Numbered from the stretch's first letter, positions 36,682 to 45,466 are shown. The stretch is 64,000 nucleotides of DNA from an uncultured Hellea sp. (GCA_938007935.1 CALLMD010000006.1:57156-121155); one strand, 5' to 3'. Translations and numbers: made by a program. The notes: generated from the sequence alone by a model not told the origin.

Positions 36682-36684
36682 TCT

Positions 36685-38043
36685 ATGCCCGGCTCAACAT
36701 CATTTAAGAAAATCCTCATCGCGAACCGCGGTGAAATTGCATTGCGCATTCACCGTGCCTGCAAAGAAATGGGGATTAATACGGTGGCTGTTTATTCAGA
36801 AGCAGATCGTGACGCCATGCATGTCCGGCTCGCCGATGAAAGCGTCTGCATTGGTCCCAATAGCGCCACGGATAGCTACCTTAATATCCCCGCGATTATT
36901 TCGGCCTGTGAAATCACAGGCGCGGATGCCGTGCATCCCGGCTATGGCTTTCTATCGGAAAACGCCCGCTTTGCTGAAATCGTCGAAGCACATGGCATGG
37001 CTTTTATCGGGCCAACGGCCGAGCATATCCGCATTATGGGTGATAAAATCACAGCCAAAGATACGGTCAAATCAGCGGGTATCCCCGTTGTTCCGGGCTC
37101 TGATGGCGGGGTTAGCTCTTATGCAGAAGCCAAAAAAGTCGCACAAAAAGTCGGCTTTCCGCTTTTAGTCAAAGCCGCAGCAGGCGGGGGCGGTCGCGGT
37201 ATGCGCCTTGCCGAAACGCCCGATGATCTCGAAGAAGCCTTATCGGCTGCCCAGCAAGAAGCCATAGCCGCCTTTGGTGACGGCGCGGTATATCTAGAGC
37301 GCTACCTCACAGGCCCGCGACATATCGAAATTCAAGTGCTCGCCGATACGCATGGTAATGTCGTGCATTTAGGTGAACGCGATTGCTCGCTCCAGCGCCG
37401 CAATCAAAAAGTGCTCGAAGAAGCCCCCTCTCCGACTCTGACCGCGAAAGAACGCGATAAGATCGGAAAGATTGTGGCTAAAGCGATTAAGAAAATCGGC
37501 TATCGCGGCGCGGGGACAATCGAGTTTTTATATGAGAAAGGCGAGTTCTTCTTTATCGAAATGAATACACGCCTGCAGGTCGAACATCCTGTGACCGAAG
37601 AAATTACGGGCATTGATTTAGTCCGGGAGCAAATCCGAGTCGCGGACGGACAGCCGCTTAATTACTCACAAAAAGATGTGACCTTTAAAGGCCATTCCAT
37701 TGAGTGCCGCATTAATGCCGAACACCCTCGAACCTTTGCGCCGAGCCCCGGTAAAGTCACCGAATTTCATGCCCCCGGCGGCATGAATACTCGCCTGGAT
37801 TCCGCGCTCTATTCAGGCTATTCCATCCCGCCCCATTATGACAGCTTGATTGGTAAGCTCATCGTCTGGGGCAATACACGAGAGGGCGCAATCTTACGCC
37901 TAAGACGCGCCCTTGGCGAAATGGTGATTGAAGGCATCCAGACAACCAAACCCCTCCACGAAGCCCTGCTCGATAATGAGGATTTCCAAAAAGGTGATTA
38001 CAATATTCACTGGCTTGAGAAGTGGTTAGAGGCGCAGGGATAG
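36685..38043 (+). CDS. accC: Biotin carboxylase of acetyl-CoA carboxylase
   Basis: 452 aa; carboxylates biotin on AccB using ATP and bicarbonate. The N-terminal [17 protein letters not shown], the ATP-grasp glycine-rich loop [35 protein letters not shown] and the catalytic [15 protein letters not shown] are complete. Length is normal. Its partner carboxyltransferase genes (accA, accD) are not in the window. Confidence 0.96.
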   Translation: MPGSTSFKKILIANRGEIALRIHRACKEMGINTVAVYSEADRDAMHVRLADESVCIGPNSATDSYLNIPAIISACEITGADAVHPGYGFLSENARFAEIVEAHGMAFIGPTAEHIRIMGDKITAKDTVKSAGIPVVPGSDGGVSSYAEAKKVAQKVGFPLLVKAAAGGGGRGMRLAETPDDLEEALSAAQQEAIAAFGDGAVYLERYLTGPRHIEIQVLADTHGNVVHLGERDCSLQRRNQKVLEEAPSPTLTAKERDKIGKIVAKAIKKIGYRGAGTIEFLYEKGEFFFIEMNTRLQVEHPVTEEITGIDLVREQIRVADGQPLNYSQKDVTFKGHSIECRINAEHPRTFAPSPGKVTEFHAPGGMNTRLDSALYSGYSIPPHYDSLIGKLIVWGNTREGAILRLRRALGEMVIEGIQTTKPLHEALLDNEDFQKGDYNIHWLEKWLEAQG

Positions 38044-38046
38044 GGA

Positions 38047-38361
38047 ATGATCAGTTTTCTATTATCTTGGATACCGCTTCTTGTAGCTATCTTAGTTGCT
38101 ATATCTAAGATAAAAAGAAAACGAGTAGCACTTCCACTTATAATATTAGCTTACGTTATTGCTGCGATTGTTTTAATATTGGTCGCGCATGCACTTCCTG
38201 CTTATAACGAAATGATAGAAAGCGGGGTTGGTGACCCTCAACTTTTAGCTGGGGAAATATCCGTCGCAATTGTAACCGCAATGCTGCGGGCTATTATAGA
38301 TATTCCTATTGCAATCTTAGTATTTTTTGGTGTGCGAAAATGGCGCCAAAAACGGGCATAA
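38047..38361 (+). CDS. Small membrane protein of unknown function
   Basis: 104 aa with three predicted membrane helices (about residues 3-20, 28-48, 65-93) and a basic C-terminus (RKWRQKRA). The start lies three bases after the accC stop with AGGGA just upstream, so it may be co-translated with accC, yet it is clearly more AT-rich. I recognise no family. It ends four bases before the first 86-bp palindromic element. Confidence 0.55.
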   Translation: MISFLLSWIPLLVAILVAISKIKRKRVALPLIILAYVIAAIVLILVAHALPAYNEMIESGVGDPQLLAGEISVAIVTAMLRAIIDIPIAILVFFGVRKWRQKRA

Positions 38362-38365
38362 ATAC

Positions 38366-38451
38366 TAAAGGTCCTAGGGATAAACCCTAGGATGACATAG
38401 ATTTAAAAGATAATCACAACGTCTTCCTAGGGCCTGTCCCTAGGATCTTTA
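38366..38451. repeat. 86-bp palindromic repeat, copy A
   Basis: Begins TAAAGGTCCTAGGGA and ends TCCCTAGGATCTTTA, so the ends are inverted repeats matching in 14 of 15 positions. Inside are two hairpins: CCTAGGG-ATAAA-CCCTAGG and CCTAGGG-CCTGT-CCCTAGG, separated by about 30 AT-rich bases; the marks GATGACAT and GTCTT adjoin them. A second copy of identical length lies on the other side of the GIY-YIG gene. It resembles a MITE or REP-pair element. Confidence 0.85.
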
Positions 38452-38459
38452 CTGCTTAG

Positions 38460-38771
38460 CTAACTCCATTCAAATGGTAAGAACTCGCCCGTTTCAGGAT
38501 GCAGGGGTAACCACTCAGGATTATTTTCTTCAATCAAATTAATTTTCCACTGACGTAAATATCGTTTGAGAGATTTTTCACGTTGAATGGCGCTATCCAT
38601 ATCCTCATGGTCTTCAAACCAGACCAATCTTCGGATTTGATATTTAGCAGCGTATTTCGACCCTTTTCTGCTTCTATGATCGACCATTCGGCTGGGCAAA
38701 TCACTTGTCACGCCAATATATAAACTGCCATTTTTGGAAGAGGCGAGGATATAAACGCACGGGTTTTTCAT
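38460..38771 (-). CDS. GIY-YIG nuclease superfamily protein
   Basis: 103 aa, a single GIY-YIG domain. VYILASSKNGSLYIGVTSD holds the (V)YI...YIG core. The conserved Arg is in LPSRMVDHRS and the metal-binding Glu in AIQREKSLKR. Small proteins of this type (UPF0213/URI-like) occur in many copies in some Alphaproteobacteria and are annotated as putative endonucleases without known role. Its stop lies 8 bases from repeat copy A and its start 16 bases from copy B, so the gene is tightly framed by the repeats. No Shine-Dalgarno is visible. Confidence 0.88.
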   Translation of the reverse strand: MKNPCVYILASSKNGSLYIGVTSDLPSRMVDHRSRKGSKYAAKYQIRRLVWFEDHEDMDSAIQREKSLKRYLRQWKINLIEENNPEWLPLHPETGEFLPFEWS

Positions 38772-38787
38772 ATTGAGAGTTTAGTCG

Positions 38788-38873
38788 TAGAGGTCCTAGG
38801 GACAAGCCCTAGGATGACATGAAATGAAGATTCAAAATAAGTGTCTTCCTAGGGTTTATCCCTAGGACCTTTA
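38788..38873. repeat. 86-bp palindromic repeat, copy B
   Basis: Same length and layout as copy A: TAGAGGTCCTAGGGA at the left, TCCCTAGGACCTTTA at the right, hairpins CCTAGGG-ACAAG-CCCTAGG (one pair weaker) and CCTAGGG-TTTAT-CCCTAGG, with GATGACAT and GTCTT at the same places. Outer and hairpin parts match copy A closely while the middle differs. It ends three bases before the crtB stop codon and may also act as its terminator. Confidence 0.85.
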
Positions 38874-38876
38874 ATA

Positions 38877-39800
38877 TTAAGGCCGCTTATAAAACCCATC
38901 TCTCGGCGTGACCTCTACTCGATTTCTCTTCACCGCAGTTCCAACAGCCCCTAATGCCAGTGCAATTTTCCGCCCTTTACTCGCGCTCACGCGCCCTTCC
39001 CACGCCTCAGGGCCGCCTTCTTTTAAGCGTTCCCCAATTGCGCGGTAAACGGATAGCGCCGCGCTTATCGCCCATGCACATCGAAAGGGCAGCTCTTTGA
39101 TGCCGATTTTAGCGCTTTGATAATAGGCTTCAGCGACATCGAGTTGTTCACGCGCGGCGGCATAGGCGGCGGGCCAGTTTTCCTTTTGCGCGAGGGCGGC
39201 CGCGTCAACAGGCGCGCCGTGTTTTATAAGCAGATCACGCGGAACAAATACGCGGTCAGCCTGCGCGTCATCAATCACGTCGCGGGCGATATTGGTAAGC
39301 TGGAAGGCAAGACCTAAATCACTGGCGCGGTCGAGCGTGGGCTCATCCCTTACGCCCATTATATTGGCCATCATTACGCCGACAACGCCCGCCACATGAT
39401 AGGAGTAATCAAGAATATCATCGACGGTTTCATAAACGCGGTCCTGCGCGTCCATCTCGAAACCTTTGAGCAAATCAAAAGGATGTTTGTGATCGATATT
39501 ATGGGTTTCGACCACACGGGCGAGCCCCGCAAAGACGGGGTTGTCTGTGGGCACGCCGTCCAAGGCGTTTTTCGTATCTAGGCGGAGCTGCGCAAGCCGC
39601 TCGCCCTGCCCCGTCTTATAATCTGCGATTTGGCCATGACCCATTTCCTGACCATCAATGACGTCGTCGCAGTATCTGCACCATGCATAGAGCATGGAAG
39701 CATCATCGCGCAGTTCTGGCGGGAGCACACGTGAGGCCAACGCGAAAGACTTGGAGCCTTTCTTTATGCTTTCATGGCCGTGGGCGGTGATGGAGTCCAT
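38877..39800 (-). CDS. crtB: Phytoene synthase
   Basis: 307 aa; condenses two geranylgeranyl diphosphates into phytoene. KKGSKSFALASRVLPP, the first Asp-rich motif YAWCRYCDDVIDG (DxxxD type) and the second, LTNIARDVIDDAQADRVFVP, are present. Last gene of the crtY-crtI-DUF1993-crtB run. Separated from DUF1993 by a pair of hairpins and with no obvious Shine-Dalgarno. Confidence 0.95.
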   Translation of the reverse strand: MDSITAHGHESIKKGSKSFALASRVLPPELRDDASMLYAWCRYCDDVIDGQEMGHGQIADYKTGQGERLAQLRLDTKNALDGVPTDNPVFAGLARVVETHNIDHKHPFDLLKGFEMDAQDRVYETVDDILDYSYHVAGVVGVMMANIMGVRDEPTLDRASDLGLAFQLTNIARDVIDDAQADRVFVPRDLLIKHGAPVDAAALAQKENWPAAYAAAREQLDVAEAYYQSAKIGIKELPFRCAWAISAALSVYRAIGERLKEGGPEAWEGRVSASKGRKIALALGAVGTAVKRNRVEVTPRDGFYKRP

Positions 39801-39819
39801 AGAACTAACTTTGTAACAT

Positions 39820-39873
39820 CCGAAACCGCCAGCGGTTTCGGCGCTTCATTGCAATCGATTGATATTCGATTGC
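39820..39873. terminator. Two adjacent hairpins between DUF1993 gene and crtB
   Basis: CCGAAACCGC-CA-GCGGTTTCGG (39820-39841), a perfect 10-bp stem, and GCAATCGA-TTGATAT-TCGATTGC (39851-39873), a perfect 8-bp stem. They fill the 75-bp gap between the DUF1993 stop and the crtB start. No T tract follows on the minus strand, so they may lower read-through or stabilise RNA ends rather than act as a classical terminator. Confidence 0.55.
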
Positions 39874-39875
39874 GG

Positions 39876-40382
39876 TCATTTCGCGCCAAAAAAGTCAAAT
39901 TTACCCAACGGTACCCCATTATGGCGCATGATATTATAGACCGTCGTCACATGAAAATAGAGGTTCGGAATTGTGAAGCCAGAAAGATAGCTTATCCCCG
40001 TAAAGTCCATGTCTCGCGGTCCCATCTTTAGAGAAAACTCACGGCCTTCTTTGCCGTCAAGATCGCTTGCTGAAACGGCGGCTACATCTTTGCGAGCGCG
40101 CTCAAGCAGCGCGTAAAGCTCTGCAAATGTTTCTTCTCCGCCTTCATAATTTGGCGGTTCTTGATCTGCGATACGGTAAGGTGCGTTTTTTGCCAGCGCC
40201 GCAATAGTCGAGACTTGTTTTTTTAGCGGCCACATATCAGGTGCAAGCCGCGCATTTAAAAGAACATCTGCATCAATACCGCGTTCTTCAAAATTAGCTT
40301 CTGCTTTGCGCACAATATGCTCAAGATTATCGAGGATAGTGGTTACGGCGCTCACCGCACTTGACATAGAGAGTTTAGACAT
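39876..40382 (-). CDS. DUF1993 protein
   Basis: A 168-aa protein of the DUF1993 family, a four-helix DinB-like fold. LARLAPDMWPLKKQVSTIA-type stretch (LNARLAPDMWPLKKQV), TFAELYALLERARKDV, and IPNLYFHVTTVYNIMRHNGVPLGK near the end are typical. The conserved His in YFHVTTVYNIMRH could bind metal. It lies inside the carotenoid cluster, nine bases after crtI on the same strand. Its role in carotenoid synthesis is unknown, and it may merely be co-transcribed. Confidence 0.82.
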   Translation of the reverse strand: MSKLSMSSAVSAVTTILDNLEHIVRKAEANFEERGIDADVLLNARLAPDMWPLKKQVSTIAALAKNAPYRIADQEPPNYEGGEETFAELYALLERARKDVAAVSASDLDGKEGREFSLKMGPRDMDFTGISYLSGFTIPNLYFHVTTVYNIMRHNGVPLGKFDFFGAK

Positions 40383-40391
40383 AATCTGTTC

Positions 40392-41939
40392 CTAATTATT
40401 ACTCGGCCAACCTTCGGCCTTTATTTTAGATAACACCCCATCAAAGTCATCTTGAATGACACCGGCTGTTGCCTTGGCAGCCCCGACCACTCCAGGGACA
40501 CCGGCCCCCGGATGGGTGCCTGCGCCTGTAATATACATATTACCGATAACGTCGTCGCGGTTATGCGGGCGAAACCACGCCGATTGTGTTAGGATTGGCT
40601 CGACTGAGAACGCACTACCTAGATGAGAATTCATAATATCACGGAACCCAAATGGCGTGAGTGTATGCAGGACTTCAAGATTTTCATTTAGGCCCGCAAT
40701 GGCGTGCTCTTCGAGGTAGTCTAAAATCTTTTGTGTATAGGCAGGCCCGATTTCATCCCAATCAAGATCAGCATGTCCCAAATGCGGCACAGGCGCGAGG
40801 ACATAGTAAGATGACTTCCCTTTAGGAGCCATGGATGTATCCGTCACACAAGGCGCGTGCATATAAAGCGAGAAATCATCAGAGAGCTTTCCGCCCTTCC
40901 CGAATATCTCTGCAATAAGTTCCTTATAGCGCTGTCCAAATAATATGATGTGATGTTTTAGATGCTCTGGCGTCGGCGTTTTCAGGCCGAAATATATCAC
41001 AAAAAGTGACATAGAATGGCGCTTCTTTTTCAGCGCTTTGCCGTAATTTTGCCCGCGCTTATGGCCGCGTAATAATTTGGAATAGGTATGCACGACATCG
41101 GCGTTGGACGCGACCAAGTCCGCCTTTTGAGTCCAGCCATCTTCTGTTGTTACGCCAGTGACGCGGTCGCCTTCTGTGTGGATGTCGGTGACCTCAGCGT
41201 TTAGGCGTAACTCACCGCCAATATCCTTAAAAAGGCTGACAAGCCCTGCGACCAAAGCCCCTGTCCCGCCTTTGGCAAACCAGACGCCGCCTTTACGTTC
41301 AAGCGCGTGGATAAGCGCGTAAATGGCGCTCGTGGCAAAGGGGTTGCCGCCGACTAAAAGAGATTGAAATGAAAGAAGCTGTCTTGTCTTCTCATCTTTT
41401 ACATATTTAGAGACGCGATTATAAACGCTTTGGTCTGCGCGCAAACGAATAAGCTGCGGCGCGGCGGCAAACATCTGGCTCATTTTTAAAAAGGCCGTGG
41501 TGCCAAGCTTTTCATAACCCTCGCGGTAAAGCTCTTGGGAATAGGCCAAGAACTTGCGGTAGCCTTCGACATCATCTGGATTACGCGACGCGATTTGCTG
41601 CTCGAGGAAATCTTGGTCATTATTATAATCCATGACCTCGCCATCTTCCCATTGCAGACGGTAAAATGGATCAACAGGCAGAAGCGTGACATAGTCTTCC
41701 ATCTTGCGCTCGGTTAGTGTGAAGAGCTCTTCGAGGCAATCAGGGTCTGTAATGACAGTGGGGCCACCATCAAATTTAAAACCGTCTATTTCATAAACAT
41801 AGGCTCGCCCGCCTGGCTTATCGCGGTTATCAAGCAAAGTCGTTTGAAAGCCCATGGCTTGGAGACGAATAGCCAAGGCGATACCGCCAAAGCCTGCACC
41901 AACAACAATAGCCGTTGGTTTTTTAGATGATTGTGTCAC
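40392..41939 (-). CDS. crtI: Phytoene desaturase
   Basis: A 515-aa FAD enzyme that turns phytoene into lycopene (or neurosporene). The N-terminal dinucleotide motif is VVGAGFGGIALAIRLQAMG, then RDKPGGRAYVYE and GGPTVITDP. The C-terminal signature YITGAGTHPGAGVPGVVGAAKATA is the carotenoid desaturase mark (known motif, quoted in part). The GTG start overlaps the crtY stop as GTGA. The adjoining cyclase suggests that lycopene is the product. Confidence 0.94.
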   Translation of the reverse strand: MTQSSKKPTAIVVGAGFGGIALAIRLQAMGFQTTLLDNRDKPGGRAYVYEIDGFKFDGGPTVITDPDCLEELFTLTERKMEDYVTLLPVDPFYRLQWEDGEVMDYNNDQDFLEQQIASRNPDDVEGYRKFLAYSQELYREGYEKLGTTAFLKMSQMFAAAPQLIRLRADQSVYNRVSKYVKDEKTRQLLSFQSLLVGGNPFATSAIYALIHALERKGGVWFAKGGTGALVAGLVSLFKDIGGELRLNAEVTDIHTEGDRVTGVTTEDGWTQKADLVASNADVVHTYSKLLRGHKRGQNYGKALKKKRHSMSLFVIYFGLKTPTPEHLKHHIILFGQRYKELIAEIFGKGGKLSDDFSLYMHAPCVTDTSMAPKGKSSYYVLAPVPHLGHADLDWDEIGPAYTQKILDYLEEHAIAGLNENLEVLHTLTPFGFRDIMNSHLGSAFSVEPILTQSAWFRPHNRDDVIGNMYITGAGTHPGAGVPGVVGAAKATAGVIQDDFDGVLSKIKAEGWPSNN

Positions 41940-43156
41940 GTATCAGATTCTCTTCTAGCTCTTTCGCGCTTGATAAAAGCTTTTTCAGAGAAATTATAGA
42001 GTGCCTTTGTCACAGGCACAGGCGGTTTTCCAATTAAGATACGCGCTTTGTCTGACTTAGAAAGTGTTCCAGCATAGAAGCGTTCAATTAAGTCTCGCGG
42101 CAGGCCATAAAAACGTTGCAAGACTTTATAACGCTCTTCAGGCGCGCAGGAACGAAACAGCATACGATTCAAGAGCCGAAGAAAGGTTTCTTCATCATAA
42201 TGCCCTTCTCGATATTGCGGAATAAATTCCGCCAAAAAGCTTAGTTCTCTATCATTAAAAATTTCCATCTCATCACAGATTTCGTCAGCAAGTTTAACTG
42301 CTTCCGGAAAGCTGTAACCTGTGACGGCATTATAGAACCCACCGCGAATTCCAATTCTACCATCATTTTCTTGATGACCCGACTTTCCGTGACCTGACTT
42401 AAAATCGATAGCTAAAGTAATCGGCAAAACGCCCTTCTCTTGCCTGACTAATTCATGATCGCCCCAACCTTTAGCGTTGATATAATCATCAATACGGGCC
42501 GTCACTTCATTCTCGGAGAGTTCAGGCCCGTCCGTATAATAGGTATCTTCAACCAACACCTCATGCGCGGTAAAAGGCAGGCAATAAACAAAACGATAGC
42601 CCCCTAATTGCGCGACTTTGGCGTCCATAATAATGGGGCGTTTGAGCCCATGCGGTGTTTTGGTGCGAATGGTTCGGCCAACAAATTTTTGATAACCTAA
42701 AAAAACATTCTCATTGGGTTCAAATCCGCGCGCATCCAATACGCATGTGGCCTGCAATTTTTGGCCATTATCCAAGATGACATAATCAGCTTTTAGCTCT
42801 TTGACGCGGGTCTTGAGTTTTACCTTTAACCGCCCGCTTTCAATATGCGGCTGAACACAGGCGCGAAGCGTCTCGCTATTGCCCGTACAATAGGTGATAT
42901 CCAATGTGCGCTCGCGCTTTGGAAATTTTACGTCATAGCTATCCCATTGATAGGCGATGAAAGGCTTTATCCAAGCGCGAAGGCTTTCATCCACATCTGT
43001 TAGATTGAAAGACCATGTGTGATCACCCGCGATTTTATCTGCGGCTTCAATTATCATTATCTTTAAATCAGGATTGACATCCAGACAGCGCCAAGCCGTC
43101 AGAAGACCTGAGAGGCCAGCCCCTACAATAATCATATCTGCCTGAGCATTCGACAT
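41936..43156 (-). CDS. crtY: Lycopene beta-cyclase
   Basis: A 406-aa CrtY-type cyclase forming beta-carotene. DMIIVGAGLSGLLTAWRCL is the NAD/FAD motif; KIAGDHTWSFN, LPFTAHEVLVEDTYYTDG and GIRGGFYNAVTGYSFPEAV are typical. The track start is 15 codons too early; ATG at 43156 has GAGG four to five bases upstream. First gene of the crt run. No crtE, crtZ or crtW lies in the window, so later steps are encoded elsewhere. Confidence 0.93.
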   Translation of the reverse strand: MSNAQADMIIVGAGLSGLLTAWRCLDVNPDLKIMIIEAADKIAGDHTWSFNLTDVDESLRAWIKPFIAYQWDSYDVKFPKRERTLDITYCTGNSETLRACVQPHIESGRLKVKLKTRVKELKADYVILDNGQKLQATCVLDARGFEPNENVFLGYQKFVGRTIRTKTPHGLKRPIIMDAKVAQLGGYRFVYCLPFTAHEVLVEDTYYTDGPELSENEVTARIDDYINAKGWGDHELVRQEKGVLPITLAIDFKSGHGKSGHQENDGRIGIRGGFYNAVTGYSFPEAVKLADEICDEMEIFNDRELSFLAEFIPQYREGHYDEETFLRLLNRMLFRSCAPEERYKVLQRFYGLPRDLIERFYAGTLSKSDKARILIGKPPVPVTKALYNFSEKAFIKRERARRESDT

Positions 43157-43205
43157 TTTACCCTCTAAAGCGACATTCGTCGCGCATAGGCGCTTTATCA
43201 CTTAG

Positions 43206-43355
43206 AGCGTCCATAAAGACATTCTAAGACCCCTACAATGCGAATCTATTTGGAATGCCGCAGATATTGGCTCGCTTGAGGCGGCAAAATATGCGGATAT
43301 TATCCCCGAAACAGGGAACCATCTAAAGGATATCTCAATTTTTGGCAGATGTTAA
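43206..43355 (+). pseudogene. C-terminal remnant of an amidohydrolase
   Basis: The open frame between stops at 43203 and 43353 encodes WNAADIGSLEAAKYADI, then IPETGNHLKDISIF and a stop. IGSLEAGKYADIIAV-GNPLEDIS is the standard C-terminal signature of imidazolonepropionase-like amidohydrolases. No N-terminal barrel, metal-binding HxH or start signal precedes it, so only the last 35-40 codons remain, upstream of and divergent from crtY. It was too short for the ORF track. Confidence 0.7.
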
Positions 43356-43655
43356 AATCGGGATGAAGGGGTGGAAATACCGATGAAAACACGTCCTAAT
43401 ATAAAATTTATAATAACTAACAACTTAAAGACTATGGGCAATGCTTAAGTAAAATCTAAAGTAACTAAAATATGGCTTATAAAGAAGAATAGTGAAATCA
43501 AAGACTTATCCAGATAAAAATAAAAAAAATGTAATGTTTCACTCCCCTTTTATATTTCTGTCACGTATACACTAATATCCTATCTTTGATAGGCGGGCGG
43601 GCGGCGAGGTTGCCCCACATCGGCTGAGCTGCTCGTCCAATTTATTCTCATAAAA
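43356..43655. other. AT-rich intergenic region with a GC-rich patch
   Basis: 300 bases between the amidohydrolase remnant and ccmE. Mostly AT-rich without an ORF. Near 43580 lies a perfect hairpin CCTATC-TTT-GATAGG, followed by a GC-rich patch up to about 43630 that stands out from its surroundings. It lies on the 3' side of ccmE and may be part of its terminator or a small RNA; I cannot decide which. Confidence 0.35.
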
Positions 43656-44087
43656 TTATTTTTCTGACTGATATTTTATATCAGGTTGATAATTTTCATC
43701 ATGTTTTGCGAGAACTTCATTGGCTTCAAATGAGGTTTTACCCGTTAAAAATCCAGTAATGACAACGCCTTGGCCCTCGCGGAACAAATCTGGTAACACA
43801 CCCGTATATGTTACAGTTATGGGAACCTGCATCTCTCTTTCAAAATCTTTAATCTTGAATATTGTCGTGAGTTCTCCTTGTTTTTCGACGGTTCCATCTA
43901 TGACAAGCCCGCCGATTTTAAAGGCTTCTGATTCGGGGACGAATCCTTCAGCAATCACATCACTTGGATTATAGAAAAACTGTGTATTTTCTTGCAAAGC
44001 CGATAAAAGCAAGAATACACCTCCAGCCAGTAACACAGCAAATAAAGCGACCAGTCCAATTCTGCGGCGTTGATGAGGAGGTGTCAT
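43656..44087 (-). CDS. ccmE: Cytochrome c maturation heme chaperone CcmE
   Basis: About 143 aa. N-terminal basic stretch and one membrane anchor (IGLVALFAVLLAGGVFLLLSAL), then a periplasmic OB fold (FKIGGLVIDGTVEK, TVTYTGVLPDLFREGQGVV). The heme-binding His is in LAKHDENY. The start at 44087 (MTPPHQRRR) has AAGG upstream and suits the family better than 44126. It lies divergent from ccmABCD, 69 bp apart. ccmF, ccmG and ccmH are not in the window. Confidence 0.93.
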   Translation of the reverse strand: MTPPHQRRRIGLVALFAVLLAGGVFLLLSALQENTQFFYNPSDVIAEGFVPESEAFKIGGLVIDGTVEKQGELTTIFKIKDFEREMQVPITVTYTGVLPDLFREGQGVVITGFLTGKTSFEANEVLAKHDENYQPDIKYQSEK

Positions 44088-44156
44088 ATAGTTTGCCTTT
44101 TTATCGCATCGCAATATGGGTGACATGGCGAAAAGCGCAAGGCATAACGGCTTGAT

Positions 44157-44810
44157 ATGGCTGAGCTATTTTCACGCATCGGCGCCGAAACCCCAATAAA
44201 GGCGCGTCTCAAGGTTTCTGACCTATCAATTTCTCGCGGCGGAACGCCTTTATTTGCGGGCCTTTCGACATCGGTCTCCAATGGCGACATTCTTTGGATT
44301 CAAGGCGATAACGGCATCGGGAAAACCACATTACTCGGCGCATTGGCTGGATTAAATCGAGCCGAAACGGGAACCGTTGAATGGTCGGCAGATAATCAAC
44401 CCTGCGAAGCCCGAGACATCTGCGCCTATCAACCCCATAAAAGCTACGCAAAACCCTCTTTAACCGCGCATGAAGACCTCACCTTTTGGGCGAAGCTCCA
44501 CGGAACATTATCTCTCACACATCACGCGCTCGAAAAAGTGAGTTTAGGCCCGAAAGCCAATGTCCGAACGCAGCACCTATCCGCCGGTCAAAAGCGCCGC
44601 CTCGCGTTAGCGAAGCTAATTATCAGCCAAAAACCCATATGGATTATGGACGAACCCGCAGCTGCTTTGGACAGTGATGGCACAGCGCTAATTGATGAGC
44701 TCGTTCAAGCGCATATAGCCAGAGGCGGCGCTGCCATTATCGCCTCACATAGCGGCGCCCGAGTATTATCAAGCGCAACTCGCACACTGACCTTACGAGC
44801 GACGACATGA
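44157..44810 (+). CDS. ccmA: Heme exporter ATPase CcmA
   Basis: A 217-aa ABC ATPase of the CcmABCD heme-handling complex. Walker A is GDNGIGKTTLL, the signature LSAGQKRRLALAKL and Walker B IWIMDEPAAAL. With CcmB and CcmC it releases holo-CcmE for cytochrome c assembly. No Shine-Dalgarno is clear at the 44157 ATG. The stop overlaps the ccmB start by four bases. Confidence 0.93.
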   Translation: MAELFSRIGAETPIKARLKVSDLSISRGGTPLFAGLSTSVSNGDILWIQGDNGIGKTTLLGALAGLNRAETGTVEWSADNQPCEARDICAYQPHKSYAKPSLTAHEDLTFWAKLHGTLSLTHHALEKVSLGPKANVRTQHLSAGQKRRLALAKLIISQKPIWIMDEPAAALDSDGTALIDELVQAHIARGGAAIIASHSGARVLSSATRTLTLRATT

Positions 44811-45466
44811 TGCGGGCCATGATAAAACGCGACCTGACACTCGCCATGAGATCTGGCGGCACTTGGCTTTATGGATTGTTTTTTTTCGCAGTCTTTATTG
44901 CCCTCTCGGCAATTGCCTTGGGTGGATCTTTAAACCTTATGCGCCCCTTCGCCCCGGCCCTCATCTGGCTGGCTGTCATTTTTTCAGCCATGTTATCATT
45001 CCCGGCAATCTTTCAAACAGATTTCGAAGATGGCAATCTCGCGCAGTTCAAGCTCTCAAACCAAAGCCTATTAAGCCTATGCATGGCCAAAGCGATTAGC
45101 TTTGCCGCTCTTTCTATTTTGCCGCTTATCCTTGCGACGCCTTTAGCGGCGCTTGTTTTTGATATGCCGCTCCAAAACGTTATGGCGACGATGATTTCGC
45201 TATGTCTGGCCGCACCAGCCCTCGCCATTTACGGCGTTCTCTCAAGCGCGATATTAGCAGGGCGGCAGGGCGGCGGATTTTTGATTGTTTTAATTACCAC
45301 GCCTTTTATCATTCCCCTGCTTATCTTCGGGGTAGAAGCCATTAACGGCTATGCCCAATCAGCCTTAGCCGCGCCTGAATTGCGTGTTCTTATCGGCCTT
45401 AGCCTTATTTCAATCGCAGTGGGTTTACCTGCGGCAAGTGCGGCCCTAAAAGCTCAGCTAGAATAA
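44807..45466 (+). CDS. ccmB: Heme exporter membrane subunit CcmB
   Basis: A 219-aa membrane protein with about six helices. IKRDLTLAMRSGGTWLYGLFFF, the DFEDGNLAQFKLS segment and FIIPLLIFGVEAI are CcmB features. Coupled to ccmA (ATGA), and one base before ccmC. Forms the membrane part of the CcmA2B ATPase. Confidence 0.93.
   Translation: MMRAMIKRDLTLAMRSGGTWLYGLFFFAVFIALSAIALGGSLNLMRPFAPALIWLAVIFSAMLSFPAIFQTDFEDGNLAQFKLSNQSLLSLCMAKAISFAALSILPLILATPLAALVFDMPLQNVMATMISLCLAAPALAIYGVLSSAILAGRQGGGFLIVLITTPFIIPLLIFGVEAINGYAQSALAAPELRVLIGLSLISIAVGLPAASAALKAQLE

Noticed and set aside
38366-38873. CRISPR array from repeated CCTAGGG units
   Set aside because: Only two 86-bp copies, each with internal hairpins, separated by a protein gene; no regular spacers and no cas genes.
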